Below, one piece after another: positions 16,249 to 24,838 of a stretch of 33,677 nucleotides of DNA. The position numbers and the translations under genes are program-made. The DNA comes from Clostridia bacterium DTU084. Lineage in GTDB: Bacteria > Bacillota > DTU084. Below the pieces are notes generated by a model. That model worked only from the letters and a program-made list of their open reading frames with translations. It was not told where the DNA came from and made no database searches. The stretch covers positions 1 to 33,677 of the forward strand of contig LFTB01000135.1 of NCBI GenBank assembly GCA_001512905.1, read 5' to 3'. Position 1 is the stretch's first letter, and the number at the start of each line of letters is the position of its first letter.

Positions 16249-17641
16249 TCTCTGCACCCTCCCCTTTTTCGCAATCACAGCAAGCCCCAACCAGGGGGTA
16301 GTCGCCGTTGAAGCACGCAAGGCACAGCCGCTCTTTGGGCAGGCCAATGGCCCCAACCAAACCTTCCACACTGAGGAAGCGAAGGGTATCAGCGCCGATC
16401 AGGCGCCTGATCTCCTCAAGATCGTATTTTGCTGCAACCAGATCCTCCTTGGAAGTATCGATTCCGTAGCAGCAGGGATAGCGGTAGGGGGGACATGCTG
16501 CGTACATGTGCACCTCTTTTGCTCCAGTCTCCTTCAGGAGGCGGACGATTTTGGCGCTGGTCGTGCCCCGGACTATGGAATCGTCGATGATCACGATCCT
16601 CTGGTCTTTAATCACAGCTTCAATTGGGTTGAGCTTGATCCGCACTCCCAGCTCCCGCAGCTCCCTGCTCGGCCCGCTGAAGGTTCTGCCGATGTAGCGA
16701 TTTTTCAAGAGGCCAATTTCAAAGGGCAGTCCTGAGGCCTCGGCAAAGCCCATGGCAGCCGGTGTCCCTGAATCCGGCGCTGCGATCACAATATCTGCAT
16801 CCACAGGCGCCTCATGCCAGAGGGCAGCGCCGATGCGCTTGCGCACCTGGTGGACGTTCTGTCCCAGAAGATTGCTGTCTGGACGGGCAAAATAGACGTA
16901 CTCAAAGGCGCAGAAAGCTTCCCGCTTTTCTTCTGCGTAGCGGCGGAAGCGCACTCCTCCCTGCTCGATGATCACCATCTCGCCTGGTTCGATCTCCCGA
17001 ATAACTTCCGCGCCGAGGTTAGTCAGGGCGCAGCTTTCAGAGGCCAGAATGTAACCATCCAAGCGCGCACCTAACACCAGCGGCCTGAAGCCGAAGGGAT
17101 CCCGCACGCCGATTAATTTGTCTTTTGCCAGGACCACCAGGGCAAAGGCACCTGTGAGTTTTTGGGCTGTTTTCACCAGGGCATCTTCCAGGCTGCCGCC
17201 CTGTTGGGCCATGAGGTGGACGATGAGCTCAGTATCAGTTGTGGTATTGAAGACAGCACCGCTTCTGGCCAGCTGCTGCCGCAGTTCTGCAGAATTCACC
17301 AGGTTGCCGTTGTGGGCAAGGGCGACCTGCCCAAAAGCGCTGTCCACAGCCAGGGGCTGTGCGTTTTCCGGAAGGTTTGTGTCGCTTGTGCTGTAGCGGA
17401 CATGGCCGATGGCAGCATGTCCCTTGAGCTCCTCCAGTATTTCATCAGAAAAAACCTTAGGCACCAGATCCGAGCCTTTGTGCAGCCGCAGCTGGGTGCC
17501 GTCTGAAACTGCCATGCCGCTGCTTTCCTGGCCGCGGTGCTGGAGGGCAAATAAGCCCAGATAGGTCAGGGGAGCTACTGCCACATGATCCTGGCAGTAG
17601 ATCCCAAAAACTCCGCATTCCTCATTGAGCTTTCTTTTCAA
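16238..17641 (-). CDS. purF: Amidophosphoribosyltransferase (glutamine PRPP amidotransferase)
   Basis: PurF is the committed step, making phosphoribosylamine from PRPP and glutamine. The 467-residue protein starts with an eight-residue propeptide ending EE before Cys9 (ECGVFGI), so it should be processed to expose the N-terminal nucleophile. Glutaminase motifs include HRGQESSG and HNGNLVN; the PRPP loop is VIIDDSIVRGTTS. Cys residues in FCAFEYVYFARPDS, ACPPYRYPCCYGIDTS and LCLACF match the four ligands of the Bacillus 4Fe-4S cluster, so an oxygen-sensitive FeS enzyme is expected. It starts immediately after purL with one base between. PRPP is also the likely ligand of the operon riboswitch. 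Confidence 0.97.
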   Translation of the reverse strand: MKRKLNEECGVFGIYCQDHVAVAPLTYLGLFALQHRGQESSGMAVSDGTQLRLHKGSDLVPKVFSDEILEELKGHAAIGHVRYSTSDTNLPENAQPLAVDSAFGQVALAHNGNLVNSAELRQQLARSGAVFNTTTDTELIVHLMAQQGGSLEDALVKTAQKLTGAFALVVLAKDKLIGVRDPFGFRPLVLGARLDGYILASESCALTNLGAEVIREIEPGEMVIIEQGGVRFRRYAEEKREAFCAFEYVYFARPDSNLLGQNVHQVRKRIGAALWHEAPVDADIVIAAPDSGTPAAMGFAEASGLPFEIGLLKNRYIGRTFSGPSRELRELGVRIKLNPIEAVIKDQRIVIIDDSIVRGTTSAKIVRLLKETGAKEVHMYAACPPYRYPCCYGIDTSKEDLVAAKYDLEEIRRLIGADTLRFLSVEGLVGAIGLPKERLCLACFNGDYPLVGACCDCEKGEGAENGQ

Positions 17642-17642
17642 C

Positions 17643-19877
17643 CTACTCCTCCCCCAACAGTCGTTCTAAGCCAGAAGACCACAGATCCAGCATTTCACTG
17701 ACACGAGTTGAGATCACTTTCTCCTCGCCCAGCTCCACTGTGAATTCTTCTCCTTCAACCCGGCCGAGAAGGCTGATGCTGACTCCCTGCTTTTCAGCAA
17801 GTCCCCTGAGGGCGTCGTAATTTTCCTCAGGCAGAGACACAACGTACCTCGCCTGGGACTCGCCAAAGAGCAGGCTGTCCCTTCTTTCGGGGCAGTATAG
17901 TTTCACCCTTGCTCCCAGCTTTCCTGCCATGGCGCACTCTGCAAGGGCAATGGCAAGGCCTCCGTCGCTGATATCGTGGCAGGAGCTCACAAGGCCTTTT
18001 TCAATCAAGCTTCTGCAGAACTCGCCGTTGCGCTTTTCAAGCTCCAGATCCAGCTCAGGGCCGGGTCCTGCCACAAGCCCGTGCTGGACCGTGAGGAACT
18101 CGCTGCCGCTGAGCTCGTCCTTGTTCTCTCCCACCAAAAGAATGAGATCGCCTTTGTTCTTGAAGCCAATTGTGGCATGCTTCTCAGCATCTTCCAAAAG
18201 GCCCAGCATGCCGATAATTGGCGTGGGATAGATGGCCTCGCCGTCTGTTTCGTTATACAGGCTCACGTTGCCGCCTGTCACGGGTGTTCCAAGGGCCTCG
18301 CAGGCCTCTGCGATCCCCTGGACTGTTTCCTTCAGCTGCCAGTAGATCTCGGGCTTTTCCGGATTGCCGAGATTCAAGCCGTCTGTAATGGCAATTGGTT
18401 TGCCGCCGCTTGCGTAAATGTTGCGGGCAGCTTCTGCCACAGCCTGAGCTGCGCCAACTCTAGGATTTTGATAGCAGTAGCGGCCGTTGCAGTCAACTGT
18501 GATGGCAATGCCCCGCTTTGTGCCGGGGAGCCTGAGGACTGCCGCATCAGAACCGGGACCCACCAGAGTCCGCAATTGTGCGTGCTGGTCGAACTGCTCC
18601 CAAATCCACCTGCGGCTGACAATATTTGGAGAAGCCAAGAGCTTCCAGAAAGCGTCCTGGATCTCTTCTTGTTTCAGGTCTTCAAGCTGGTTGAAATCAA
18701 AGCTCCAGAGCTCGTCCAGGTACTCTGGCCTTTTCGCTTCAGGGACATAGGACGGTGCGCCGTCTGTGGAGAGGGATTTGGCAGGCACCTCTGCTGCCAC
18801 CTCTCCGTGGTGGAAGACCCTCAGCATGCCGTCATCTGTGACACGCCCAACCACAACAGCATGCAGGCCCCACTTTTCGAAAATTGCCTTCACCTGATCT
18901 TCCGCGCCTGCTTTGGGGACCACCAGCATCCGCTCCTGGGACTCTGAGAGCATGATCTCGTAGCTGCTCATCCCTTCATCCCTCTGGGGGACAACTGTCA
19001 GGTCCATTTCGATGCCGCTGCCGGCCTTGCTGGCCATCTCTGCAGAAGAGCTGGTGAGCCCTGCAGCTCCCATGTCCTGTATGCCGACGACAACCCCGCT
19101 TTCGATGAGCTCCAGGCAGGCTTCAATGAGGAGCGTTTCTGTGAACGGATCTCCAGCCTGGACAATGGGCAGCTCTCCCTCGTCCTCCTCGCTGAACTCT
19201 GCTGAAGCGAAAGTCGCACCGTGAATGCCGTCTCTGCCTGTGGTGGAGCCCACCACCATTACAGGATTGCCGACGCCGCTTGCAGTTGCTCGGGTTAAGA
19301 GCTCGTGGCGCACCAGGCCAACGCTCATGGCGTTGACGAGGCAATTGCCTCTGTAGCAGTCTGCAAAGGAGATCTCACCGCCCACAGTGGGCACGCCTGT
19401 GGCGTTGCCGTAGTCGCCGATTCCTGCCACAGCGCCCCGCACGAGCCTTCTGACGTTTTCATCTCTGGGATCGCCGAAGCGCAGGGAGTTTAGGCTTGCG
19501 ATTGGCCTGGCCCCCATGGTGAAGATATCCCTGAGAATCCCGCCTACGCCTGTTGCTGCACCCTGGTATGGTTCAATGGCTGAAGGGTGGTTGTGGCTTT
19601 CCACTTTCATCACTATGGCAAGGCCGTCGCCTATGTCTATGGCGCCTGCGTTTTCGCCAGGGCCGATGAGGACTCGCTCGCCCTTTGTGGGAAAGAGTTT
19701 GAACAGGTGCCGGGAATGTTTATATGAGCAGTGTTCGCTCCAAAGCACAGAATACATGCCCAGTTCCGTGTAGTTGGGTAGCCTGCCTAAAAACTCGCAA
19801 ATTCTCTCGTACTCCTGATCTTTCAGCCCCATGGAGCGCCAGGCTTGCTTTTCCTTGATTTCCTGAGGGGTCAACAT
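17643..19877 (-). CDS. purL: Phosphoribosylformylglycinamidine synthase subunit PurL
   Basis: PurL is the synthetase subunit of the FGAM synthase complex with PurS and PurQ, using ATP and ammonia, normally channelled from PurQ. At 744 residues it is the small, glutaminase-free form. Motifs include [49 protein letters not shown] and [16 protein letters not shown]. Later parts include [16 protein letters not shown] and [18 protein letters not shown]. The ATG overlaps the purQ stop in TAATG. Because PurQ here lacks its catalytic Cys, PurL may depend on free ammonia (inference). Confidence 0.97.
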   Translation of the reverse strand: MLTPQEIKEKQAWRSMGLKDQEYERICEFLGRLPNYTELGMYSVLWSEHCSYKHSRHLFKLFPTKGERVLIGPGENAGAIDIGDGLAIVMKVESHNHPSAIEPYQGAATGVGGILRDIFTMGARPIASLNSLRFGDPRDENVRRLVRGAVAGIGDYGNATGVPTVGGEISFADCYRGNCLVNAMSVGLVRHELLTRATASGVGNPVMVVGSTTGRDGIHGATFASAEFSEEDEGELPIVQAGDPFTETLLIEACLELIESGVVVGIQDMGAAGLTSSSAEMASKAGSGIEMDLTVVPQRDEGMSSYEIMLSESQERMLVVPKAGAEDQVKAIFEKWGLHAVVVGRVTDDGMLRVFHHGEVAAEVPAKSLSTDGAPSYVPEAKRPEYLDELWSFDFNQLEDLKQEEIQDAFWKLLASPNIVSRRWIWEQFDQHAQLRTLVGPGSDAAVLRLPGTKRGIAITVDCNGRYCYQNPRVGAAQAVAEAARNIYASGGKPIAITDGLNLGNPEKPEIYWQLKETVQGIAEACEALGTPVTGGNVSLYNETDGEAIYPTPIIGMLGLLEDAEKHATIGFKNKGDLILLVGENKDELSGSEFLTVQHGLVAGPGPELDLELEKRNGEFCRSLIEKGLVSSCHDISDGGLAIALAECAMAGKLGARVKLYCPERRDSLLFGESQARYVVSLPEENYDALRGLAEKQGVSISLLGRVEGEEFTVELGEEKVISTRVSEMLDLWSSGLERLLGEE

Positions 19878-20578
19878 TATGCCTTCACCCTTTCAGCTAA
19901 AAATTCGATGGCTGACTGAAAAAGGCCCAATCCCCCTGTGCTGCCCAAAGCAGCTTCGCAGCTGCGCTCAGGATGGGGCATCATCCCCAGCACATTGCCT
20001 CCCTGGTTGATAATGCCGGCGATGTTGTCCACAGAACCGTTGGGGTTGGCCTCTTCTGTGGCATTGCCAGCCTCGTCTGTATAGCGGAAGACGATTTGAT
20101 TGTTTTCCTGGAGCTTCTTAAGACTCGCAGGATCCAGATAATAGTTTCCTTGTCCGTGGGCGATGGGCATCTGAATGATCTGTCCCTGGGCATAGCAGCC
20201 CGTAAAGGGGGTGTTTGCGTTCTCAACTTTCAGTGTCTGCTGCCTGCAGACGAAGCGGAGGCTGCTGTTTGGCAGCATGGCCCCCGGCAGAAGTCCAGTC
20301 TCGAGGAGGATCTGAAAGCCGTTGCCGATTCCAAGCACGAGGCCCCCTTCTTTCGCAAACTCCCGCACCTTATCCATGATAGGTGAGAGGCTTGCCAAAG
20401 CCCCAGGGCGGAGGTAGTCGCCGTAGGAGGAACCCCCTGGCAGGATGACGCACTGTGCATCCTGAAGGGAAGTATCCCGGTGCGAGATGGAGGCAGCCTC
20501 CTGCTTTAGGACCTCCTTGAGCACGTATAGGTAGTCATCGCAGCTGGAGCCTGGGAAGGCCACCACAGCAAACTTCAT
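19877..20578 (-). CDS. purQ: FGAM synthase subunit PurQ with the catalytic Cys replaced by Gly
   Basis: PurQ is the class I glutaminase that feeds ammonia to PurL. The 233-residue protein aligns along its length with Bacillus Pur[14 protein letters not shown] at the start, [35 protein letters not shown] and GMMPHPER. The nucleophile elbow, normally G-x-C-N-G-F-Q, reads GIGNGFQ; residue 85 is Gly, encoded by GGC at 20326-20324. His202 and Glu204 of the triad remain. PGGFSYGDYLR(C/A)GA is also changed to [14 protein letters not shown]. There is no frameshift or stop. The protein may be a structural partner without glutaminase activity. A sequencing error (TGC to GGC) is possible but would not explain the other changes. 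The start abuts the purS stop, with GGAGG inside purS. Confidence 0.95.
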   Translation of the reverse strand: MKFAVVAFPGSSCDDYLYVLKEVLKQEAASISHRDTSLQDAQCVILPGGSSYGDYLRPGALASLSPIMDKVREFAKEGGLVLGIGNGFQILLETGLLPGAMLPNSSLRFVCRQQTLKVENANTPFTGCYAQGQIIQMPIAHGQGNYYLDPASLKKLQENNQIVFRYTDEAGNATEEANPNGSVDNIAGIINQGGNVLGMMPHPERSCEAALGSTGGLGLFQSAIEFLAERVKA

Positions 20579-20830
20579 CTAGAGCACCTCCACAAGCTGG
20601 TAGGTGTACTCTTCCAGCACAGGATTAATCAGGACCTTCCGGCAGATTTCGTCCACCTGCCTGTCAGCTTCAGCCCGCTGTGGTGTGTTCACCACTAATT
20701 CCACGTATTTGCCGATTTGAACCTGTTCCACTTGAGAGTAGCCTAATTCCCCCAAAGTCTTTTCCACTGCTTTGCCCTGGGGATCCACTACCCCTTCTTT
20801 CAGCGTGATCCGAATCTCAGCTTTCCACAT
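20579..20830 (-). CDS. purS: Phosphoribosylformylglycinamidine synthase subunit PurS
   Basis: PurS is the small dimeric subunit that bridges PurQ and PurL. The 83-residue protein begins MWKAEIRITLKEGVVDPQGK and continues VEKTLGELGYSQVEQVQIGKY, which are the family's conserved stretches. A purine-rich GGGGGG site precedes the ATG; purC ends 15 bases upstream. Its presence confirms that this is the multi-subunit (PurS-PurQ-PurL) type of FGAM synthase. Confidence 0.96.
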   Translation of the reverse strand: MWKAEIRITLKEGVVDPQGKAVEKTLGELGYSQVEQVQIGKYVELVVNTPQRAEADRQVDEICRKVLINPVLEEYTYQLVEVL

Positions 20831-20845
20831 TTTTATGCGCCCCCC

Positions 20846-21556
20846 TTATTTTTCGCTCAATCTGCGGTATACTTCTTCGTAAGCCTCAGCTACGCCGCCC
20901 ATGTCCCTGCGAAAGCGGTCTTTGTCAAGCTTTTCCCTGCTCTGCCTGTCCCAAAAACGGCAGGTGTCTGGCGAGATCTCATCAGCAAGGAGAATCTCCC
21001 CATCCTTCGTTCTGCCAAACTCCAGTTTGAAGTCCACTAGAATGAGGTCTTTCTCTAGAAGGTGCGGCTCCAGGATGGAGTTCACAAGCAGGGCCTGCTC
21101 CTCGAGCTTGTCCATCTCCTCGCAGGAAGCTGCCCCTAAAACCAAAACGTGGTGCCTGTTCACCAAAGGATCCCCCAGGGAATCGTCTTTGTAGTAGAAT
21201 TCCACAACAGTCCGGGGAAGCTTTTCCCCTTCAGGAAAGCCCAGCCTTTTGGCAATGCTGCCTGCAGCAATGTTGCGGACCACAACCTCCAGGGGAATGA
21301 TTTCAACTTTTCTCACCAGCATTTCCCGGTCATTGAGGGTTTCGAGGTAATGGGTCTTGACGCCGTTTTCTGCTAAAAGTTCGAAAAAATAAGTGCTGAT
21401 TTTCAGGTTCAAGGGACCTTTGCCCTGGATCTGGGCGCGTTTGGCGCCATCTCCAGCTGTGGTATCGTCTTTGTAGTAGACGATGAGCTGGTCTTCATCA
21501 GGGGTGCTGTAGATGATCTTTGCTTTTCCTTCATGGAGCTCGGCAACTTTACGCAT
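20846..21556 (-). CDS. purC: SAICAR synthetase (phosphoribosylaminoimidazole-succinocarboxamide synthase)
   Basis: PurC joins aspartate to CAIR with ATP. The 236-residue protein has ELHEGKAKIIYSTPDED, DDTTAGDGAKR, NIAAGSIAKRLGF, VEFYYKDDSLGDPLVN, DFKLEFGRTKDGEILLADE and SPDTCRFWD, all standard. I choose ATG 21556: AGAGGTG lies 6 bases upstream and the start overlaps the purB stop by 8 bases. A GTG three codons earlier (21565) is possible but sits inside that ribosome binding site. Confidence 0.96.
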   Translation of the reverse strand: MRKVAELHEGKAKIIYSTPDEDQLIVYYKDDTTAGDGAKRAQIQGKGPLNLKISTYFFELLAENGVKTHYLETLNDREMLVRKVEIIPLEVVVRNIAAGSIAKRLGFPEGEKLPRTVVEFYYKDDSLGDPLVNRHHVLVLGAASCEEMDKLEEQALLVNSILEPHLLEKDLILVDFKLEFGRTKDGEILLADEISPDTCRFWDRQSREKLDKDRFRRDMGGVAEAYEEVYRRLSEK

Positions 21557-22958
21557 TTTCTTCACCTCTTTGATCTAAATATTGTTCCCACCTTTGACAG
21601 ATGGTTTCAACTTTTCTCACGCTAGCGCCCAGATATGTTTCAGGAGAGATCAGGATCTCCTTTTGCTGGGCTGTGAGTTTGGAAAGATACGGCTCAAGTT
21701 CCTCTGATGAGGCTACGAGCTCAGGCAGCTGTTTGCCTTCCTGCTCGGCCTTTAAGGTGAGCTTGCGCACGCATTCGTGTGCGTCTGGATGCCCTGCAGT
21801 AGCTAGAAGAATGTAGAGGGGCTCTGCGATCACCATTTGGCTCGTGCTCTCGAAGTTTTCCCGCATTCTCTTCCTGTCCACAGCTAGTTTCCCGAAGACC
21901 TTGGTAAGGCGCTTGGCAGCCAGGACAAGTCCAGCCACCATCTCCACCAAAAAGCGCTGGGAGGCCGAGTTTGTCAAGTCCCGCTGGTGCTCTGAGATCT
22001 GGTCCATGTACATGGTGATGATCCGCGGGGCGAACTCCTTCCAGAGGCTTTTGACGTGTTCGAAATTCCAAGGATTGCGTTTGTGAGGCATGGTGGACGA
22101 GCCTACCTGGTCTTTGGCAAAGTATTCTCCCACCTCGCTGATCTCTGTCCGCTGCAGGTGCCTGAAGTCGTCAGCCAAATTGGCCAGGACGCCAAAGGTT
22201 GAGGTTATTGCATGAATAAAATCTGTGAGGTATTCAGGCTGCACAACCTGTGTGGAGGTTTCTGAGGGCAGAAGTCCTACTTCTTCCAGGACTTCTTTTT
22301 CGAAAGTTTCCGGGTCGTCGAAAAACAGGGAGCTTGCGTTGTAGGCGCCGACTGCGCCGGCAAATTTTCCCCGCAGGTTTCTTGCGGTCTTTTCAACCAG
22401 CTTGATTCGCTCTCCCAGTCTGCTCACGTACTGGACTACAGCAAAGCCGAAGGTGATGGGCACTGCGTGCTGGCCGTGGGTCCTGCCCATCTGCAGGGTG
22501 TTTTTTTCTCTGCGTGCGATCTCGATCAGCAGCCTCTCCAGCTCCACTAGAGCCGGCAGCACCACCTTCTCTGTAGCCTCTCGAAACCGGATGCTGTTGG
22601 CAGTATCCACAATGTCCATGGAGGTGGCAGCCAGGTGGATGAAAGGCTTGACATCATCTGCCACCCGGGCTCTTATACAATTGACTAAAGCGCGAATGTT
22701 GTGTCTGGTCTTCTCTTCTTCAGCATACACTTCCTCTGGCGTGATCTGCTCAATAGCCTTTTGGACCTGTTCTGCTGCCTCCTCAGGGCACAAGCCCCGC
22801 CTCGCCAGTACCTTAACCAGCGCTGCTTCCACTTCCAGCTGGTAGCGGATAAGGGCACCTTCGGAAAGGTAGGTGCTCAGCTCCTCTGCCAGCTTCGGAT
22901 CAGAGAGGTAGTAGCGGTGATCCAAAGGACTGAGGTTGGCAAAAATGTCTCTCTGCAT
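21549..22958 (-). CDS. purB: Adenylosuccinate lyase
   Basis: PurB acts twice, releasing fumarate from SAICAR and from adenylosuccinate. The 469-residue protein belongs to the fumarase/aspartase superfamily: MGRTHGQHAVPITFG (157-171) carries the catalytic His, and the mobile signature loop GSSTMPHKRNP lies at 286-296 with the catalytic Ser. RHNIRALV and ATSMDIVDTAN are also present. At 469 residues it is longer than the 431-residue Bacillus subtilis enzyme. It is the first gene of the operon, 17 bases after the riboswitch terminator's T-run, with a GGAGG-like site before the ATG. Starting with purB means purE and purK, which precede it in B. subtilis, are missing here. Confidence 0.96.
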   Translation of the reverse strand: MQRDIFANLSPLDHRYYLSDPKLAEELSTYLSEGALIRYQLEVEAALVKVLARRGLCPEEAAEQVQKAIEQITPEEVYAEEEKTRHNIRALVNCIRARVADDVKPFIHLAATSMDIVDTANSIRFREATEKVVLPALVELERLLIEIARREKNTLQMGRTHGQHAVPITFGFAVVQYVSRLGERIKLVEKTARNLRGKFAGAVGAYNASSLFFDDPETFEKEVLEEVGLLPSETSTQVVQPEYLTDFIHAITSTFGVLANLADDFRHLQRTEISEVGEYFAKDQVGSSTMPHKRNPWNFEHVKSLWKEFAPRIITMYMDQISEHQRDLTNSASQRFLVEMVAGLVLAAKRLTKVFGKLAVDRKRMRENFESTSQMVIAEPLYILLATAGHPDAHECVRKLTLKAEQEGKQLPELVASSEELEPYLSKLTAQQKEILISPETYLGASVRKVETICQRWEQYLDQRGEENA

Positions 22959-22974
22959 TTTTCTCCCTCCAATT

Positions 22975-23008
22975 AAAAAAGGCGGGTAGGCATCGAAACC
23001 TACCCGCC
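22975..23008 (-). terminator. Riboswitch-controlled intrinsic terminator before purB
   Basis: On the minus strand GGCGGGTAGG (23008-22999) pairs perfectly with CCTACCCGCC (22990-22981) around an 8-base loop and runs straight into a TTTTTT tract, 17-20 bases before the purB ATG. Its 5' arm overlaps the 3' end of the aptamer core, the usual design for ligand-controlled attenuation. Confidence 0.92.
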
Positions 23009-23108
23009 CGGGCTTTTATCCCTCTACGGTGTAACATTCCTATATGGAATGCCTGTGCCACTTGGTCCAGACCTTCCCCAAGGAAGCGGAACCCTAGGCA
23101 CACTTTCA
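23005..23108 (-). ncRNA. ykkC-family riboswitch aptamer, probably PRPP type (subtype 2b)
   Basis: On the minus strand the leader has the ykkC landmarks in order: CTAGGGTTCCG (23097-23087), a small hairpin, GGTCTGGACC, a variable stem with ATTCC/GGAAT, then ACACCG and AGGGATAAAAGCCCGGG (23023-23007). ykkC RNAs sense guanidine, ppGpp, PRPP or nucleotide diphosphates by subtype. Those in front of purine synthesis operons are known to bind PRPP and switch genes on, which is the inference made here from context. No guanine aptamer is present in the leader, unlike the known PRPP-guanine tandem arrangement. Subtype needs a covariance-model check. Confidence 0.85.
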
Positions 23109-23116
23109 TCGTCTTT

Positions 23117-23145
23117 ATTTTACCAACGGAAAAAGCTCCTGTCAA
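23117..23145 (-). promoter_or_regulatory. Sigma-A promoter of the purine operon
   Basis: On the minus strand, TTGACA (23145-23140) and TAAAAT (23122-23117) have an ideal 17-base spacer. Transcription would start near 23110, just before the aptamer, so the riboswitch occupies essentially the whole leader. Confidence 0.88.
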
Positions 23146-23337
23146 CTGCACAGGAAAGATTATATTCGATATTTAGAAGCGAAAACCTTTCTATAGCATG
23201 AATTAACAAGTTTTTTTTGCTGTGGAATCGTGCTTTATTGAGGTTTCTTGTTTTTAAACTATTTGCTGGCAACAGTACTTTTTAACACTAACTCTGACTA
23301 TATATGTAGAGAGATTTTTGAATACGGAGGCAGGGTC
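23146..23337. other. Intergenic region between the purine promoter and the Cys-motif gene
   Basis: An AT-rich stretch that must contain the plus-strand promoter of the gene at 23338. TATATATG at 23301-23308 may be its -10 region, with no convincing -35. No structured RNA was recognised. Confidence 0.4.
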
Positions 23338-23766
23338 ATGGATAAGCAAGAATATCTCAAGACCATCAGGGAATCTCTGGAAAAGTTCTGGAAGCCCGGG
23401 CAGAAGTTGGCTGTCACAGGTCCCATTACTGCCACTGGAGACGAGGGAATTTGCTGCATGCTCTGCAATTGGCCGCTCACTGGCGAGGACCCGCAGGTGA
23501 AAGGGCTGAAGAACGTCTACATACTCACCAACACCACCACTGGAGAGAGCATTACTATCGGCTCGGTTTGCAGGAAAAAATACGAGAAAGTCCTTGAGGT
23601 GTTGAGCAAGCCGAAGCTGAAAGCGAAATCCATCAAAATACAGCGTGAACCTTACCCTTTTTACGATGACATCCCGGATGAAGAACTAGAAGAGAGAACT
23701 TTAACTGATGAAGAATATGTGTACTATTTCCTGGACGATGATTGGGCAGACATCCGCGACGAATGA
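23338..23766 (+). CDS. Small Cys-motif (zinc-finger-like) protein of unknown function
   Basis: A 142-residue soluble protein that I do not recognise as a named family. The start at ATG 23338 (MDKQEYLKTIRESLEKFW) has GGAGG upstream; the longer frame from 23248 has none. A central segment has CCMLC (39-43), TNTTTGE and GSVCRKKY with Cys78. A CxxC followed about 35 residues later by 'N..TGE...(I/V)GS.C' is a pattern seen in small zinc-binding domains of phage and DNA-associated proteins. The C-terminal third is strongly acidic. It stands alone between a riboswitch-controlled operon and a convergent sugar operon, with its own terminator, so context says little about function. Confidence 0.75.
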   Translation: MDKQEYLKTIRESLEKFWKPGQKLAVTGPITATGDEGICCMLCNWPLTGEDPQVKGLKNVYILTNTTTGESITIGSVCRKKYEKVLEVLSKPKLKAKSIKIQREPYPFYDDIPDEELEERTLTDEEYVYYFLDDDWADIRDE

Positions 23767-23798
23767 GAAGCCCCAAGGCCAGCCTTGGGGCTTCTTCA
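23767..23798 (+). terminator. Rho-independent terminator
   Basis: GAAGCCCCAAGGC (23767-23779) pairs perfectly with GCCTTGGGGCTTC (23782-23794), directly after the stop codon of the Cys-motif gene. The T-run is short. It may also help to stop the convergent epimerase transcript. Confidence 0.85.
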
Positions 23799-23844
23799 TT
23801 ACGTCAGTGCTCGAATAGAGAACGGATTTATGGGTGAACCAGCC

Positions 23845-24825
23845 TTAACAAAAAGGCCTGATTTCCATCCAATCTTCAAAAGGTTTGCCTCGCTCAAGGG
23901 CCACAACTCCTGTCTCTTCTATTGGCAGATCCAGGTTCGGCGCATTGGGAACTCCAGTGTAGGGCTCCAGGCAGACGAAATCGCTGCTCAAATCCTTGCC
24001 TGTATAAATAACCCAGAACTTGAAACTGGATCCTGCTGTGTATTCGATACCTGCTTGTGCATTGCGATCCTCGTAGCGGGCAATGCTCGTGCCGTCTTTC
24101 TGCTCTACTGTGTAGACATTATCCAACAGCAGCCCCTCTAGACTCTGGCCTTTGGAAAGATCAAACTTGCCTTCAACAGGCGAACGTCTGCCAGTTGGCA
24201 CTAATCCCTCCAGCTCCCAGTTCTCTGTTGTGGCAAGGCTTATTGAGCAGTCTGCCTTGGTGCTGGACGAGCTCAGAGGCACTCGGAAGTAGGGGTGAAA
24301 GCCGATCCAGAAAGGAAAAGGCTCGTCTGCATGGTTCTCAGCCCGAACCGCCATCTTAAGCTTTCCCTCTGCCAGGGTAAAGGTTAAGGTAAGGGTGAAG
24401 GGCTGAAAATGTTTGAGCTCAGGAAATTTTGTCGAATCGAACTGCAGCTGGCCAACAGCGCCATTTTCAGCTGAAGTTTCCACTACGTCCCAAGGCCGGC
24501 TGATCACGAGGCCGTGGATGTGGTTGAGGCCGCCTACTTCGTTTTTCTCAAAATGGTATTCTCTTCCTTGAAAAGTAAAGACGCCGCCTTTGATTCTCCC
24601 AGGGGGCATGAGGACAGGAGTGCCAAAACCGCTGGGGCGGTTTTTCAATTCCTCGAAACTGCTTGGCGTTTTAATAAAGGAGATCCCTTTAGCAGTGTTT
24701 TCCAGAGCGATGAGGTTGCTGCCGCAGCTTGGGAGAATTGTGGCCTCGAGAGCAGCTTCTTCATCCCGTAAAATAACGGTTTCCTTGCCGGAAAAGGTTC
24801 CTTTCTGCACAACGTATTTGCTCAT
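23845..24825 (-). CDS. Aldose 1-epimerase family protein (galactose mutarotase-like)
   Basis: The 326-residue protein belongs to the galactose mutarotase-like beta-sandwich family, which interconverts the alpha and beta anomers of sugars in the cytoplasm. Supporting motifs are PGRIKGGVFTFQGREY, NHIHGLVISRPW (first catalytic His region), FWIGFHPYFRVPL (second His) and CLEPYTGVPNAPNL (catalytic Glu region). AAGGAGG precedes the ATG. It lies 13 bases after the heptose kinase gene, so a hexose, heptose or their phosphates are possible substrates; which one cannot be read from sequence. Confidence 0.88.
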   Translation of the reverse strand: MSKYVVQKGTFSGKETVILRDEEAALEATILPSCGSNLIALENTAKGISFIKTPSSFEELKNRPSGFGTPVLMPPGRIKGGVFTFQGREYHFEKNEVGGLNHIHGLVISRPWDVVETSAENGAVGQLQFDSTKFPELKHFQPFTLTLTFTLAEGKLKMAVRAENHADEPFPFWIGFHPYFRVPLSSSSTKADCSISLATTENWELEGLVPTGRRSPVEGKFDLSKGQSLEGLLLDNVYTVEQKDGTSIARYEDRNAQAGIEYTAGSSFKFWVIYTGKDLSSDFVCLEPYTGVPNAPNLDLPIEETGVVALERGKPFEDWMEIRPFC

Positions 24826-24838
24826 AGACTGTTCCTCC

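Noticed and set aside
16249-16371. A 41-residue N-terminal extension of PurM.
   Set aside because: It runs into the purF coding region, has no relatives in PurM, and ATG 16248 has a good GGGAGGG site and gives the normal length.
22900-23151. A minus-strand frame of 83 codons covering the purine leader.
   Set aside because: It overlaps the promoter, aptamer and terminator, all of which are better supported; no protein motif is present.
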